A stretch of 64,000 nucleotides of DNA from Dicaeum eximium (GCA_013396995.1 VWZP01005252.1:970889-1034888); one strand, 5' to 3'. Shown: positions 1 to 14,500, counted from the first letter of the stretch. Notes: a model not told the origin generated them from the sequence alone. Made by a program: numbers and translations.

Positions 1-1277
1 TGTAAGGAAATTAAGGGGAAAAAATCTGTGGGTATTGTCTTTCCAAGCTTTTCTTGTTCTGGTTGAAAAACAATTATTTGGAAAATAGGAAAAATGGATG
101 GATTCTTTTTTATAATCCAAGTATTTAATTTTCAGCAATAAGAACTCCAAAAAGTTCCAGAAGTGGATATTTCTTTCTTGTTTAAGTAAAATAAACCTTT
201 TTCCTTAAAACCAAGTAGCTAATTCTTTGTGTTTAAAGTCCTATGACAGGGCCCTAAAAGCTGTGGTAGATTTAAATTTTTCTTTAAGGGATTTTAACCG
301 GAATCTGGGTGACTTTATCCTTTTTCTGCTGGGATGCTCAACAGCATTATAAATTTGATATAAGAAATAATTCTTTGGGATATTTTGGTTTAAAACAAAA
401 ACTAAAATTGCTTTTGAGTTACAGATCTGGAGGATCAAAGGCCTGTGGAACAGCAACACCATAAATAATGTTCAACCTACTACTCTTTAAAGATTTTAAC
501 TGGAGAATTTGAAATAAATCTCTGACTGTACACACACATTCCCTCTCTCCTTCCTCCATGAATACCATTAACGTGAATTTCAAGCAAGGCTCACCTTCAC
601 AACAGCTATTATTGACATGGGGTAGATGATCAATACAGAACAGACTTGAAGCTCATTTTCAGAAATTGATAAAAGTTCAAACCCCAGAGGGGTGAGATGA
701 TTTACAGCAGAGGTTAAAGCCATGCATTCGACTTTTCTCAAAAGCAAGGGTTTTCTAGATGCTTCCAAATATTTATTTTTTTCCCCTAAATGCCTTTAAG
801 TTTGAATACAAATTTATTTTCTTTCTTTGAATTGACAGTTGGAGTAGAAATTAATTTTGCTGAGAGTTTCTATCAAGCAGGTAACAGCACACGGGACAAC
901 TTCCCTTTTATGACAGGTGCAAGAATCATGGAGCTGGATCTTACTGCGACCTACTCCATATCTCCCATGCCTATCCTCAGGGCCAATTTGTCCTATTCCC
1001 CTCATTCCTGGCTGGAATTTATTCCACACCCTCCTGCACTGGCAGCAGTGCTCATCCTGGCTCGCTCCCCACAAGGACACTGGGAATTGCTGAGATGGAG
1101 CTGAGCTCCAGCAGCCTTCCCATTTCAGGTCCCATTTCGGGGCTCACGAGCCAATGATGAGACAGTAAGATGTGATACATGAAGTATATAAAAGTTCATG
1201 AAATACATAAAAACAACATGGAAAACAGGAGCCATCAACTTCCTGTGGAGCTGGGGAGCGCAGGACTTGGTCCCAGG
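1..1277. other. AT-rich noncoding stretch, no gene seen
   Basis: No exon, RNA gene or known repeat is recognised here. The first 800 bases are strongly AT-rich. At about 817-838 a pyrimidine run ends in a CAG and resembles a 3' splice acceptor, but the open frame after it (to 1,104) has no recognisable domain and ends without a donor, so I do not call an exon. A small perfect inverted repeat lies at 1,096-1,110 (arms TGGAGCT and AGCTCCA, one-base spacer). Confidence 0.6.
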
Positions 1278-1300
1278 AAGAACAGGTTTTACCTGTTCTT
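1278..1300. repeat. Perfect 10-bp inverted repeat, 3-base spacer
   Basis: The left arm AAGAACAGGT (1,278-1,287) is the exact reverse complement of the right arm (1,291-1,300), around TTT. Each arm joins an AGAACA/TGTTCT half-site, the word used by steroid receptors, to an ACCTG word of the ZEB/E-box type. The receptor half-sites are 9 bases apart rather than the usual 3, so it is not a canonical response element. It could be a hairpin, a paired binding site or chance. Confidence 0.75.
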
Positions 1301-3009
1301 AGGCAAAGAATTTTCTTCCTTCTCCAAGGAAGCAGAGCAGGGCAGGGACAGCAGCACCCCTCCCCATGAGCATCAGGCTTCCCTTTGCAATTCACTGCAA
1401 GGCTCACCCAGCCCCATCTCCTTCCCTCGGGGCAGCCCTCCCTGATTAGGAGGCAACAGGAGCAGGAGGTTAAACGTGGCTTTCCTTCCCAGGTCATCAC
1501 TAAACACTGGCGTCAGTAACAAAGTGCTCTGGCTAAAATAATAAAAGAAAGGCCAGTACAGAGCTCCTGTGAGCCCTGGCCCAGTCCAAACCCCGCTGTT
1601 GATGTTGTTATTTAAAAGCAGCACAGAGTAGGTAGGGCAACCCCACGTCCATCACAGCAGTCAGAGGCCATTTCGTATTGCGTGCTTTTATTTATTTCAT
1701 TGACACCCTTGGATTTGATAACTGCCTGAATTTTCCTGTCAACACTTTAGCCCTAGATTTTCTTCATAAAATCACAGTTTTGAATTGCGTTTTTTCTCCA
1801 CCCACACCCCAACTATTTTTTCGGCTTCTGATTCCCTGAACACCCCGCGCTGTTTTAAATTACACGCTCATTTCAGAGTACTTGGACTATTTATCTAGGA
1901 GGCAAATTTCAGAGTCATCTGAAATTAATTTCCCGACCCCAAAGATCCTGGGTACCAGCTTCCAGCTCAGCCATGGAATTTCCTGGTGGTGCTGCGTGGT
2001 TCAGGTTTCTCCACACCTCCAGAGAGCCACCCCAGAAGCTGCAGGGCTGCAATGCGCCCTCCCTCCTGCTTCTGTTCCTGTCCCACTCACCTTCCCAGCA
2101 GCAAAATAAAACCTACTTTCATTAATTTGTAGATGCTAGTACAAGGTAAGCTATATAATTTTTAAGGTTTAATCCATTCTTGGGATGTGGAAGTGTTTAA
2201 AACAGCTGAGGGACACGCAGCACTCAGCATAAAATTCAGCCTGGAAGGTTGTTACTAATTGTTTTGCTGAGTTCATTAATGAGCATCAGCTTCCCTGTAT
2301 GGCCAGCAACACAAGTTTTAGAAGTATCAATTACCCCAGGTGGTTTCACCTGGAGTTTGGGCACCCCCACCATCTCTAATGTTAGGGCTATGGGCAAAAG
2401 TAAAATCATTCCACACATTACAAACATAAAATGAAAACCTTCTGCCATGAGAAATCTTGAATTTTATTTTGTATGTCTGTAAAGAGTCCAATCTGATGGC
2501 AGAAATTTGAAATTCCCTGCTGTTTTGTTAAGTATATCAAAACAAGTTTCAAGTGTAAGAGAAGTTATGAATTTTCAATGCTCAAAATCTTTTCAGGCAA
2601 AATTATTTTTCTTTAAAATAATTTTTTCATGTTAAATAATCTGTGACATTAAGTTTAACATGTTTTTAATTTCAAGATGGACACTATTCAAAAAATGCCA
2701 TAATTCTTTTTTTTTTTTACAAAAAACCTTCAGTGACAGTTACCTCGAAAGCTGATAAGACTTTTGTAAATATTTCCACCTATAACTTGCTGGAGAACTC
2801 AATGTTATTTTGGGAATAAGGATGGGAAACACAATGATTTTGCAATATCAGACCAATACATAAACATTTATTTCCTGGTATTTTGCTGTGATTGGAAGAG
2901 TTTTTACTTTTTCAATCAGAATCTGAAGTTTTCCAACAATTTTTTAATTACTGACTTTTCAGTATTTTCTGTGAGAAAATTAATCTGTTCCTGAAGTCAC
3001 TTCAGTATG
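1301..3009. other. Noncoding stretch, no gene seen
   Basis: Nothing here supports a gene. Short open frames on both strands carry no recognisable domain. The region becomes very AT-rich after about 2,460, with a T run near 2,707-2,719. Confidence 0.6.
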
Positions 3010-3037
3010 AAAAAAAAAAAATTTAAAAAAAAAAAAA
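3010..3037. repeat. Interrupted poly-A tract
   Basis: Twelve A's, three T's and thirteen A's in a row. It is a simple low-complexity tract, and no retroposon body is recognised upstream of it. Confidence 0.9.
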
Positions 3038-6000
3038 GTTACATTATAGTTCTTAAGAAAGCAGTTTTTATACATCTAAGACTGAAGGCAAAGCTCCCAA
3101 GAGTCACCTAATCATAGCTGACAGTTGAAATCAATCATGTCACACTGCAGGATATTTACCAGAAACCTGACGTTACCTGCTTGATCCACATCTGCCAGTG
3201 GACAATATAATACTGCTATAACCACCCTTAGAGGCAGTCCCTGGAGGCTGGAATCCCCCAAATCCCCTTTTTCAGTGACAGGAATTCAGGGAAATCTGCT
3301 AGTTTGGGGGATTTTTCCTCAGCTGACACCTTGCTGCACTGCTCCAGGGGGACTCAGTGTGGGGCAGGTGGAACCTGCTGAACATCTCCCGTGGCCAGAC
3401 GTGGTCCAGCTGCACCAGCGTGGTTTTGACATTTTATGAGTTTCTTGGGTGCAAACCTCCTGAGGTTTTATTCCCAGGAGAAAGTTCATTTTCTCAGCAC
3501 AGAGTTGGATAAACATATCTCTGAGCTGTGTGTTTCAAGGACAGGTGGTGTTTGGCTGCCCTGTCTCCCATATGGGGGATGTGGATCCTTCTCTCTCTCT
3601 CAGCCAATGATGTGGACAATTGTTATCCTTGAATTCTAAGCATTCTGGCATTCTTGTACTGAGCATGAAGAAGAAAGCATCTAAGCTTGGTACCTGGGCA
3701 CATATAGCCAAACCTTTCTGAAAAATGGAGTCATTTTAATAAATTATATTAAGCCTTCTGATATTAGAGTCAAAGAGTCCTGATTCACCATCAAGCATCA
3801 ACAATACACCAGACCACACCACAGCCCTCTCCCTTCTCCCAGAGAAAGGAGTCTCCCTACAAACAGCTCAGTGGAAGTGGTCACACTGTGCTGGGAAGCA
3901 CTGGTGTGTTGATTATAAGAGACACACAAAGTGGAGGTTCATCACCAGACCTCCAATATGGGTCAGTCACCTCCCAATACCCTGCCCCATGTGCACTTTG
4001 CTGCCCCAAAATCACACTGCTGTGCTGGATCTTCACCCTAGAGCTGGAAATATTGGTATTCTGAGGTCAAGAGCAGCTAAAAGAGCTACCTGGAAACTCC
4101 AGTGTCAGACTGCCCTGGGAATTGAATGGCAAGATAGCCACTATGGATGACAGAGCAGCGGTAGAGGGTAACACCAGGTCCAGCTAAAAGATCTAACAAC
4201 AGCATTTCCCCGTGGATAAAGTGATTTAATTGAGTTACACTACCATAAGAGCTTGGTTGGTTTGTTTGTGTGGGGTCATGTGCTGTTTGTTTGTCTGAAG
4301 GCAGACAGCAAAGGCATTCAGACTGTGTTCCCTTTGATCTCAGCTCTGAAAGGATTTCTCTCTCTCTGCACATTTCCCAGTATAAAAGGTAGAATCTGAA
4401 CCCAAAGAAGCCAAAATGGAAAAAGCTGCCAAAGGTTCTAGTAAGGACACTGTGAAAATCTCTAGAATGAATTTAAAGTGCAGCTGCTCGAGCTCAGAAT
4501 TAGGTCCATGTTCCATGAACAGTCTCTTACACGGCAAAAATGTTCATACTTTAAGGAAACAGAAATAAAATATGAAACCTACTCAGGAGAGGCCAGTTAA
4601 AAAGCAAGCACAGAGACTGAGAGGGGTTGCAAAACCACCTCTCCATAAATCTACTGCTGTTCATCATTGCAGAGCTGAGTCCTCAGAACTCAGCTGAACA
4701 CAGGAGCTTCATGAAACTCACAGCAGCTCTGCTTTACCACCAGCACATTGATAAAACTATACTGAAAAAAAAGCTGAAAGGTGAGGTACAATTCCATCTT
4801 CCTTAATCTGTTTCTATTGCATTTATTTAAACAAACTGAAATTTCAGCCTGCCAGCTGCATATTCAGCTGCTGTGGCAGCCGAGGCATGCACAGCCTGGC
4901 TACTTCATGGTGATGTTCTGTGGTAAACTCTGCTTTCCAATAAAGGATCCACCATTTCCACTTGACAAAGGTGGGCTGTGGGATGTGCAGATGAAATGGA
5001 ACCCACAGCAAACTCATGGTGCTTTGATGTAAAAGCTAAAGGCCAGGCAGACTGGATCAGCTGACAAAAACAGCAGCAGCCACGTATGGTTGGGTGGCTG
5101 AATCCCACCCTAAAATACCCCAAGGAAAGAAGAAAGTAAGGTGAAATAAAACAAAATTTTGGTAGTCATCACCAAATACTTTGAACAGCTGGAGCTCCTA
5201 AGTCTACCCCTGCTCCTTTAGAAGGGATGGAAAGACAATGTAAAGAAAAATATACTGTACATAATAACTGCACATTCAAGGGTGGAGGAGGGAGAGAATC
5301 CATGTCTGCCTTGATGTCCTGGTGAACAAAACCTGTTTGAGATCCCCACATGCCTGCCCTGTCTCAGCTAGGTATTTCTGCATAGTTTGGTTTTCAGGGG
5401 TTTTTTGAGGGAGGGAAGAACTCCTAACACTTTTTTTTTTTTAACATTTAATTCCTTCCCATTACCATTTTCATAAACAAAGGTTAAAAGAAGTAAAGGG
5501 CAAAGAATCTTCAAATGTTTCTAAAGCCTTTAAATGCTAGCAGTAATCACTGCCACAATTAAGTGAAAAAATAATGCCAACTTTCAGGGGTTTTGTATCT
5601 ATGATCATATTTTTCTGAGCCATAAGGCTGATCCAGAAGAGACAAGAACCCCCCTGCATTGAATTAAGGTTGTGGCCAATTTAATGAAACATTTAATACC
5701 TCCAAGGCCTCAGCTTTTCAAGAAAATTAGGTACATTGCAGCACAGGTACAATAGGGGCAAAACTGTGTTCCCCTTGATCAATCAACTGGAGCACATAAA
5801 GCTCTACAAAAAATCATCTTTACATCCAGCTCACTTGCATTTATCCTAGCAGGACACATTAGCTCCTACACATCACTGCCTAAACCACCTCCATTGCTCC
5901 TGGATCAGAACTGGCTCCCAGCCAGCTGGGGCAAAGCACAGGTTGAGAAGTTCAAACTTATCTCCTTCCCTTCAATTAGCAATACCCTTCAGCAATTATT

Positions 6001-6998
6001 ATCTCCTAAAGAACAAGGCAAATCCTCCCTGCAGCTTTTTCCTCCAACTATTCCTACTTGAAAAGAGACTCAGCTGAGTGAATGAAAGGAAACTGAGGGC
6101 ACTGGTAAAAATCTGTTCTCAAGCAGCCACTCCACGTATAAACACTGCAAAGAACCAGCTGGCATTATAACCAACAAGTGACTCACATGCCTCCATGCTT
6201 CAAGGCTACACTTCAGACTTCAGGAACAATTGGATGTTAAACCCAGATTAATGAAGACGACCATTCATTTCCCCTCTGCAACAAAATCCCCACGCAATTA
6301 ATTAGAAAAACATTTTTCCAAAACTGACACATCCAACGCAAAGATTGCAGAGAAGGTGAATTCTCCCCCAGTAACCCAGAAGCAAATGACAGGCTGCAAC
6401 TGTGGATATTTGAGTCCTTGAGTGTGCGTGAGAAAAGCCAGTAAATCAGCACATGCTCACCCTGTTGCTAAATCAAAGGCTCACGAGAAGGGCAGGGCTG
6501 GAGCTTTGCCACACTCCAACAAGAAAACAACTGCAGCAGCTGCCACAACATCAGTGAGGACGGGCACCAGACAGCCCTACCAGCACCACATGGGACAGAG
6601 GGCCAAGCAACTTGCTTTAAAGATGGGATTATGATGTTCCAGCTCGGAGGAGATGGAGAGTCCTGTATCTCAGCAGGGTGCTCATCTACGTATTTCTGTA
6701 GGAAAAACTAAAAACAAGCACCCAAAACATATTCTGAAAAGACCTCAGTGAATCAAAACATGTCCACAAGATACGGATTTCCTTCTTAGGATTATAAAAG
6801 AAATTATTAGTACAAAACCAGCATTATAAAAATACACCATCATGAAACGCAAATCACTTCATGGGCATTTCAATTGTTAAAGCAAAAAATCAGATTGTTC
6901 AAAGATTACCCTGTCTTAGCTTTGGAAAATTCACACTTTCCTTCTTCAACTTGCTCTCCACATGTGGACTTGGGAACGAAGAGACTTTACACCTCATG
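3038..6998. other. Noncoding stretch, no gene seen
   Basis: Unique-looking sequence of mixed composition. It holds a short TC run near 3,590-3,602, a TATA-like word near 4,382 and a T12 run near 5,431. None lies next to a supportable transcript. The open frames are short, often overlap each other on opposite strands, and match no family I know. Confidence 0.6.
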
Positions 6999-7034
6999 TT
7001 CTCTTTTCTTTCTTTCTCTCTCTCCTGTTTCTCC
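6999..7034. repeat. Pyrimidine-rich low-complexity tract
   Basis: Almost entirely C and T, and followed by a CAG near 7,055-7,060, so it resembles a splice acceptor tract. No convincing exon follows. I treat it as low complexity. Confidence 0.5.
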
Positions 7035-10000
7035 CAATCCACCTCCCCCAAAGCAGCACTTACCACAGTGACAAATGAAGCAATAATAAGGTTAGTCATT
7101 TAACTCCTTGCATCCTACTTAAAAACCACCCTAATTACTGTGTAATGGGTCCACAGAGGCAGAAGAGTCTGGGTGAAATCTACCCGGAGGGGAACTGGTA
7201 TAGTTCATCTGTCCATTCCCTAATAGCACTCTAAAGTTCACCCTTATAAACGTGTCACCTAGCCTATAATTAAGTGACTGGTCATTAGGTAACATATGTG
7301 GTACCTGTGGGTCACATATCAGTCAGCTGGTGATGGATCTTCACCCAGGAGCTCTGCAGGAGCAGCTCCAGAGCTCTCTGTCACCGTGGCAGCTCTCCCC
7401 ATGCACAGCACCCTCACAGGAGGGTTTGTGTGGGTGGGTTCTTTAAGCAATAAACCCTATGTTTGTGAAGGGTGAGACCCTGGGGGGAGGAGGGAGTGGA
7501 AGGACTGTCACAGTTCAGTCTAAGCCCTGCAGATTGATGAAAAGCTCTGTTTTTCCTTTGTATTCTGCAGGCATACTGGTTCCTAAAGCACCCTTCAAAC
7601 TTTGCTGACAGGTGGATTTCCCATTCACGCTCTGTATGAGTCAAGATTGCTAATTAATATATTTTTATAAACTACAAGAGGACATCCGCTTCCCTGGTCA
7701 TATTTTAAAATAAATAAATCAATATCAAGTTATGCTTTTTAACTCCCCCTTCAGCTTTCATGGTCGTGCAAGGACAAGGTGGACAGAGAGGAAAAGCATA
7801 AGCCAGTTTTTTCCTTGGTTTTATCAAGGAAACAGGAAGAGTCTAGAAGCTACAGCTGAACAAACTCCCACATAACTGAAAGAACCACACACCCAGGCTG
7901 ATCTGGCCATTCATCAGTGTGGGCACAAAGATAAATACAACCAGTTTGGTTGAACCCCTTCCTCACCTCACTCTGTGCATCATAAGGGGCTTGATCAAGG
8001 GTGATATCAGAACAAGTGCAGGATATTTGAGTCAAGCTTTTCCTCAGGCTGAGCAAGAGCACCAGTTTCCAGCAGCTTTTGTTGCCCCCAAGAGACAGAA
8101 AAGGACAGATCACATGAAGTCTTGAAGTTCAGACTAGAGTCCTAGGAACCCTGAGGCTCATGCTTCTTACAAAATTATTCATTTGCTTCACAATTTAGAA
8201 GTTCTCTCAATTGGTAAGAGAAAGAAAATTAATTTCCTCGAGGAAGACCTGCAAAGGTGGGCAACCAGTTTTATCTGGCTACAAGAGGACTGAACCCCTG
8301 CCCCTGTGTTGCATATACTGCTTTCAAGGAATTTATTGTTGCCTTCTGCATTCTTGGATTCAATAATGCAGTGAAGAGCTGGACCACACAGATTTCCAGA
8401 TGGTAAATGAGATTTGAGCTAAGCTTTTCTGGGTAAGTAAATTATATAGGAAATTTAAAAAAAAAAATTTCTCATGCCCATAACATTTAAAGGTTTATAA
8501 TTGCTGGTTATTATCTGCAAGGAGTGTGCCCAAAGCCATGATCTTATGGCAAATAAAACAAGACAAGACCTTGAAATCAGCCCTCTGGCCTCAAATGATG
8601 AAATGTACCTTAATTCCCACAAATATTAACCTCCCATGATGCCTTTTCTGGCAACATACCTCTGTTTGATATCCACAGCAAAACACTTGGGCCTCCCAGA
8701 ATTTTGGTAGGACAGGAAACAGAAGATTTGGCAAAAGCATTACATTGGCCAGTTAATTCCAAGAACAATATTCCAAGCCCAAGAAGAGGCATATCTCCAT
8801 CAGTGACTAATTTAGCCCATTGTATTTGGAGAGAGATAATTAGATGTAACTGGACATGTGCACACACACACATCACAGTTTTAATTATTTACAGAATGAA
8901 GCAAAAACTTGCATTTTGACTTGAGCAGCACTGGAAAGATACAGAGATGCCCAGATTTTGCCCCCCAGGTAATTTTATTGTTTTAAATTCTGCAGTCAAC
9001 AAGGGGATGAAATATGAAGAAATACATTGCTCTTTTGCATACTTTGTAGAGAAAATGCCTGCCCATCTGGCCAAGATGAGAATTTATATCCCTAGACTTG
9101 CACTCCTTACCAGGCTGTCCACCCCTCATGTTTTTCCTGCATTTCAGTCAAAAGTTCTTCCTAACCAGATCCATCAGTTTTTGTTTTCTTCAAACCAAGA
9201 GAACATCATGCTGCTTTTGTACTCTCATGTTTTGCATATTTCACCACATTCTCAGGTTCTTTCATCAAAAACAAGATGAGCCAAGGAGAGTGACATCGAA
9301 CAATATCTACAAATGTGATTTTTAATTTTAACCTCAAGCTCATGAAATAAATGGCTTAAAGCTGCTGTTTAGGACAGCCCATGCAGGGATCTCTTCTCCC
9401 TGGTATATCCTGTATTATGTCAATACCATAATCTGAAATGCTGCTTGCAAACAGCAGAGATGACTCTTTCATTCCGAGCTATCCCGAAAAGAGTTCAAAC
9501 CTTTTTACTCGGGGGTTTTTTACTCTAGGAGGCAGCTCTGGGGCTCATATCAATCTGCCAGTGATGGATGGGCACCCCATGCCAGGGTCACGTGTACCTC
9601 CAGTGCTTATTGAGCTGCAGCACCTCATCCTCCCCAGATACTGACGGCTGATCTATAGGATTCAGCTCCAATCGAAACTGCGATTTTTCACTGTTAAGAA
9701 CTCTTCCATTTGACGTGTTTGCACTGAGACTATAAAGGATCAAAACAGTGCACAGAAAACCAGCCCTCAAATAATGGGATTAGCTGACTACTGTGTGCTT
9801 GTACCACATAAAATTGTAAATTGGTCCCCCATCTAAAGGGAAAAAATCAAAAAAGCCTGTATGACAGAGTCAGTGTTGCTCACTCAAGAGCACATGACTT
9901 TATTTGAACACGTAGTTGAAACACGTCACTAGGACAATTCTGCTTCAAGAGTTTGACAATTATTTGGCACACACAGGAGCATGGCACAAATTATACTTAC

Positions 10001-11510
10001 TCCTTGTCATGGCCAAATGTAAGTCATCATGCTTAAGGAGGATGTAGAAGTGCAGAACAGGAGAGAGGATGGGTAAAACGCAGGGAACCAAAGTGGCTTG
10101 ACAGAAATTGAATAAACAGCAAATTCATTTACTGTCAGAGTGGAGACTACATTAGGAAAGATTGCTCACAAATTTTAAGTGTGCAGGGATATGAGCCTGT
10201 GTGAGAAAGGAGAGAGAAAATTTGGGGAGGAGATTCTTAACTGTTCTGTTTTTTTTCTGTATAACTCACAGTAGGTGCATGATACACAATCAAAGGATCA
10301 AGCTGATCTCAAGAAATCTTGTACCTAAACAAAAATTGAGCCAATTCCAAAGAAAGAAAATACCCTGGTTTTAGACAATTTGCCTTAGGTTTTATCCCTG
10401 ATTGGATGCATCCATAATCGTGTGTTTTCTAATTCAATAAGAGAAATAATTACTCAAACTGCAATTGCTTCCTGTGCCAGTAAGATGGTCTAATTGCACT
10501 TTTTTGGCACTCTCTACTTCAGTCAACACAGCACGTGCTCTTCCCATGCAACTGCCCTGCCCTGAGAAATATGGCACTGGAATGCCAATCCCAGAGCTCT
10601 GTTTAAACCCAAGGTGGATTTCCTTACATACCTAGGAAAGAGATGTGGTCAGATCTGAGATTTCAGCTGACAGTAATAGCTGGCTTTATACTTTCCCTGT
10701 GGTTACAGCTGTTCACACTGGTCTGCTGCAACACAGAAAATGGAGAAACACGAGAGACTGACATAAGGAAAGGCAAATAAAGGAAAACATTGTCCTTGTG
10801 GCGTGGACATGGCCAGAAGGATTTTGGGAGTTGCCTGGAATGGGACATAGAGGGACCAATTCTTTGCTGCTTGCATCCTGTCCCATTACTCCTCTGCAGA
10901 GAGGATGTAGCTCATTACTCTATTTACACAAGTATAGGTGACCACACAGAGACAAGGCAAGATATAATACAGCCTTCAGAAACGAGACTTCTGCAACTCA
11001 TTCCCCACTTTCCAGTAGCTCACTGGGTGGTCTTGAACTATAAACCAAAGACATAGCTAATACTCTTACACAGCAATTCCAGCATCCAGCACTCCACAGC
11101 AAAATATTTGCACTTTCTTAGCTGAACAATACTTTTAAAGTATATTTGGTCTCATTAATATTTACCATTATTTTGCCTTTGGTTTTGATTCATTTAATGA
11201 GAATTTTTTGTCCTTAAATACAGACAAGTGCCTCAAAAACTACCATTGTTCTGTGGGACAGGAATATGTCATTGTTCCCACTTTGCAGAACTGAAGAACA
11301 GATGTACAGGTCCTCAGGGCTGTGGATCTGCCTTTCCATATGTATGACAGACTCACAGAACACCTTTTGCAAGTTTGCACCCATGTGAAGAGCTTCCAAA
11401 TCCTTTGAGAACTAATGGCTGTCCAGTGTTTCTGAAAAAGAACTTGAGTTTCATAATGGACACTTTGTGTAAGGTGACCATACAGACCACACTTCTGCTT
11501 TTTGTCTCAA
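7035..11510. other. Noncoding stretch, no gene seen
   Basis: No recognised gene or interspersed repeat. Small items are an inverted pair ATATGTG/CACATAT near 7,290-7,318, an A11 run flanked by TTT near 8,451-8,470 and a short CA run near 8,861-8,873. The longest open frame (8,947-9,279, plus strand) has no recognisable domain. Confidence 0.6.
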
Positions 11511-11570
11511 ACTTGCACATCTGACAGATTAAAGAGCATCTGACACTTGCACATCTGACAGCTTAAAGAC
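11511..11570 (+). repeat. 34-bp tandem duplication, about 1.8 copies
   Basis: The unit starting ACTTGCACATCTGACAG at 11,511 repeats at 11,545. The second copy covers 26 bases with a single mismatch (A to C inside the GATTAAAG word). The near identity suggests a recent local duplication. Confidence 0.9.
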
Positions 11571-14500
11571 CTAATTTGATAGGATTTTTCCCCTCTGTGT
11601 TTTGCTGCAGTACCAATCATAGAACCAATCTGAGGGCAGGTGTTTATTTTATTTTTATTATTCTGCTAAGCACAGCATTCTCTACAACCTTCAGGGAAGG
11701 GGAATGGGGAAGAATAGCATCAACTTCCAAGAAAATATCAAAAGCTAATAACCACCCTTCTGAATTTTAATCCATAGCCAACCCCAAAATAGCTCACTTC
11801 ATACACACTTTGCACTTTTGATGAGGAGAAAAGGAGATGCTTCATTCCAGAATCATCTTAAAAGGGGGATCATGTTACTAACAGTGAATTAACACTGATT
11901 CTTAAAGATTACACTTTTCTCCTTAAAATAGTAGTCAAAAATTGTCAGTATGAAGTAATTCAGGATCAAATAATAGTTCTCATGTGAATGCACATTTCAT
12001 AGAAGTTTCCTTTTTAGTTTGCACTGTAGACTAAATCATTGGAGAAAGAGTTTTCTAGAAGAGATTTGTGATAACGTCCTTGATGATACTGTGGATGGGC
12101 CACTGTCTTTGTGGTTCCTGATGTGTGCAGAGCCAAGAGCATTTGGGCACAGCCATTTGGTGCTTGAAGTCACCATTCCCAGTTGGCATCAGGACCTTAA
12201 TCCACTCCAACACTTCAATTAAGTGGCCATGCAACCCTTGCAGCACCACAGCCACTCAAGGCAAATAAGTGAGATTTAAAATATCTTCAGCAACTCCACA
12301 TATTATCCTGGGGAAAATCTGTTTTCTAATTTTTCTTTTTAGTCCTTCAGTTGCATTAATTTTACTGTGGGTGAAAGATGTGAGTATATTTATGCAGCAG
12401 AAATTACCAAATAATGAAGATCACTACAACACTTCCATATTTTTGGAAGCCCATTGGCACAGAATCAAAATTAAACACAGCATAAGAGTAAAAATAGAAA
12501 TTGCAAACCATAACTACTTAATTTTGACAGGAAAGGTTAATATGTTTCTTAATAATTTTACAGCTTTCAAAAACACCCAAGGATTTGTAGTCTCTACATC
12601 CCTGAGTTTAGGTAAATTACAGGCAGCTATCTGCTGATCTGCTTTCACTTTCAAATTCTTTAAATAGGCTTATTACAATAGGTTGAAAAATAAATTAGCA
12701 TTACAGTTTCACTGAGATAAAAGTTTAAGATTCCTTTTACTACTTTACCTTCCAGTTTTAGTATTTAATAATCTTTATATTTCCCTCATCTTTCACATGC
12801 AAAGATGACAAAAAACACCAAGACTGTAGATTGGCCTGGGTTACTGTCATTATCCAAAAGGACTAAAAGCTTTGAGATCATGGTTACATGTAATTACAAA
12901 ATAATATTTATGTCTTTGCAAAGAAACTGATGGAACCTGGACCAGGATGGTCCACAGAAAAACTTGTATGGAGAAGAAACAGGGTATTGCTACCCAAATA
13001 GTTAAGACTACTGTGCAATCGCATTTTTAAATGTACAAATAAATGAGAGAGCGCTGCCCCTGACAAAAACAGATGGGGCTCAAAATAGACAAAACACAAG
13101 CATAGCTTGGTTATAATTATGCTTAGGCCAGCAAGACCCAGGCACTCTGTGCATCGTGTAAACATCAGGCAGTGGGGTTTGTTTATTTTATTCTATAAAT
13201 GAAAACTAGAGAGTCGTAGGCAATCTGGGGGGATAAAAATTAAATAAAATCTAAGTTTGAGTTTTGTTCTGAATGGATTTTTATGCTAACTGTACAAGAT
13301 CTCTAGTGACCTCAGCAATGAGAAGAGTCTTGTCTTCAGTCTCCTCAAAGAGACAAATTGCATTAGTGCAGCCCATAACACTGGCCTGATGAATTAGCTT
13401 TTACTTGACTTTGAGATTCTATGCAAATGTGAATAATCCCTGCACAGAAGAGAGAAAAAGGGCAACCCTTCCCACAGCCAAGACACATAATTATACTCGC
13501 ATTAAAAAAGTACAAATAGTTCAATTTCATATATAAAACATGCATGAAGTTTGGCCAGGGAAGTTTAATCATTAGTGATGTGCTAAGACCTTGAGAATAC
13601 CCTGAATCCAACAGAAAGGTGGAACTGGCAGCTGAGAACAAGGCCTGGAGGGGGACCCTCAGGAACCTCAGCCATGGGTAGATGTGGTCTGTATTCCCTA
13701 TGGCCAACCCAACCTCCTCCATCCATCCCAGGAGACCCTTATCCCACCACCATGAAATCCTTTAAGGAAAACTAAAAAATCCCAGCACGAACAATCATCA
13801 AAAAAGATTGTCAGGGATTGTGGTGAGACATCACCTTTTTTGCTGATGTTAAGAGATGCTCAGAATTTGAGCAATTTGGTAGAGACACTCAGAAACCACA
13901 GAGCCCAACTTACATGAGCTCCAGCACATTTCAGCTGCTGTCACAAACCCAGAGGTACTTCCAGAGAAAGATGGGAAGTCAGGATTTTAGAACCAGCCTA
14001 ACAGAAGAATCAGAGGTGCTTCTGTGGAGCAGCAGCAATATCATATAATGAACATCAGATGGAACATGGAGCAATAGCACTTTAACTCAATTTTGGATTA
14101 AGAGATTCAAAAGATCCCCTCTGAGGCTTCTCATTAATGTTGCAGTGCAGATACACCACTTCAAAAAGCAGCCTGCCATCACAGGTAACTGCACACTTCC
14201 TGATTTGCCCACATTCCATGGTCTACTCAATGGCTCTTTTTTGTCCAGGTACAATTCCAAAGAGCAGGTGAGCTCTGGAGCTCTAAACAGTTTAGAGATG
14301 TCAGTAAAGACTTTAAGATGACCCTAACACAGTTAAGCTGCAATAATCCCCTGAAGTGTTTAAGTGCCTTAGGTCAGCAATAAGCTGCTCTCAAGAGTTA
14401 ATCAGGAAAGCTGTCTAATTAGGACAACGAGCTCTTCAGCAGCACATCCCAATGAGGAAAGCCAATTATGCTCTTAAAAGTCACAAAATTCTATAATCCC

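Noticed and set aside
4375..4395. TATA-like word TATAAAAGG
   Set aside because: No downstream transcript, CpG enrichment or open frame of interest.
7000..7065. Pyrimidine tract and CAG resembling a splice acceptor, with a donor-like word on the other strand
   Set aside because: The two signals lie on opposite strands and no coding or exon structure follows.
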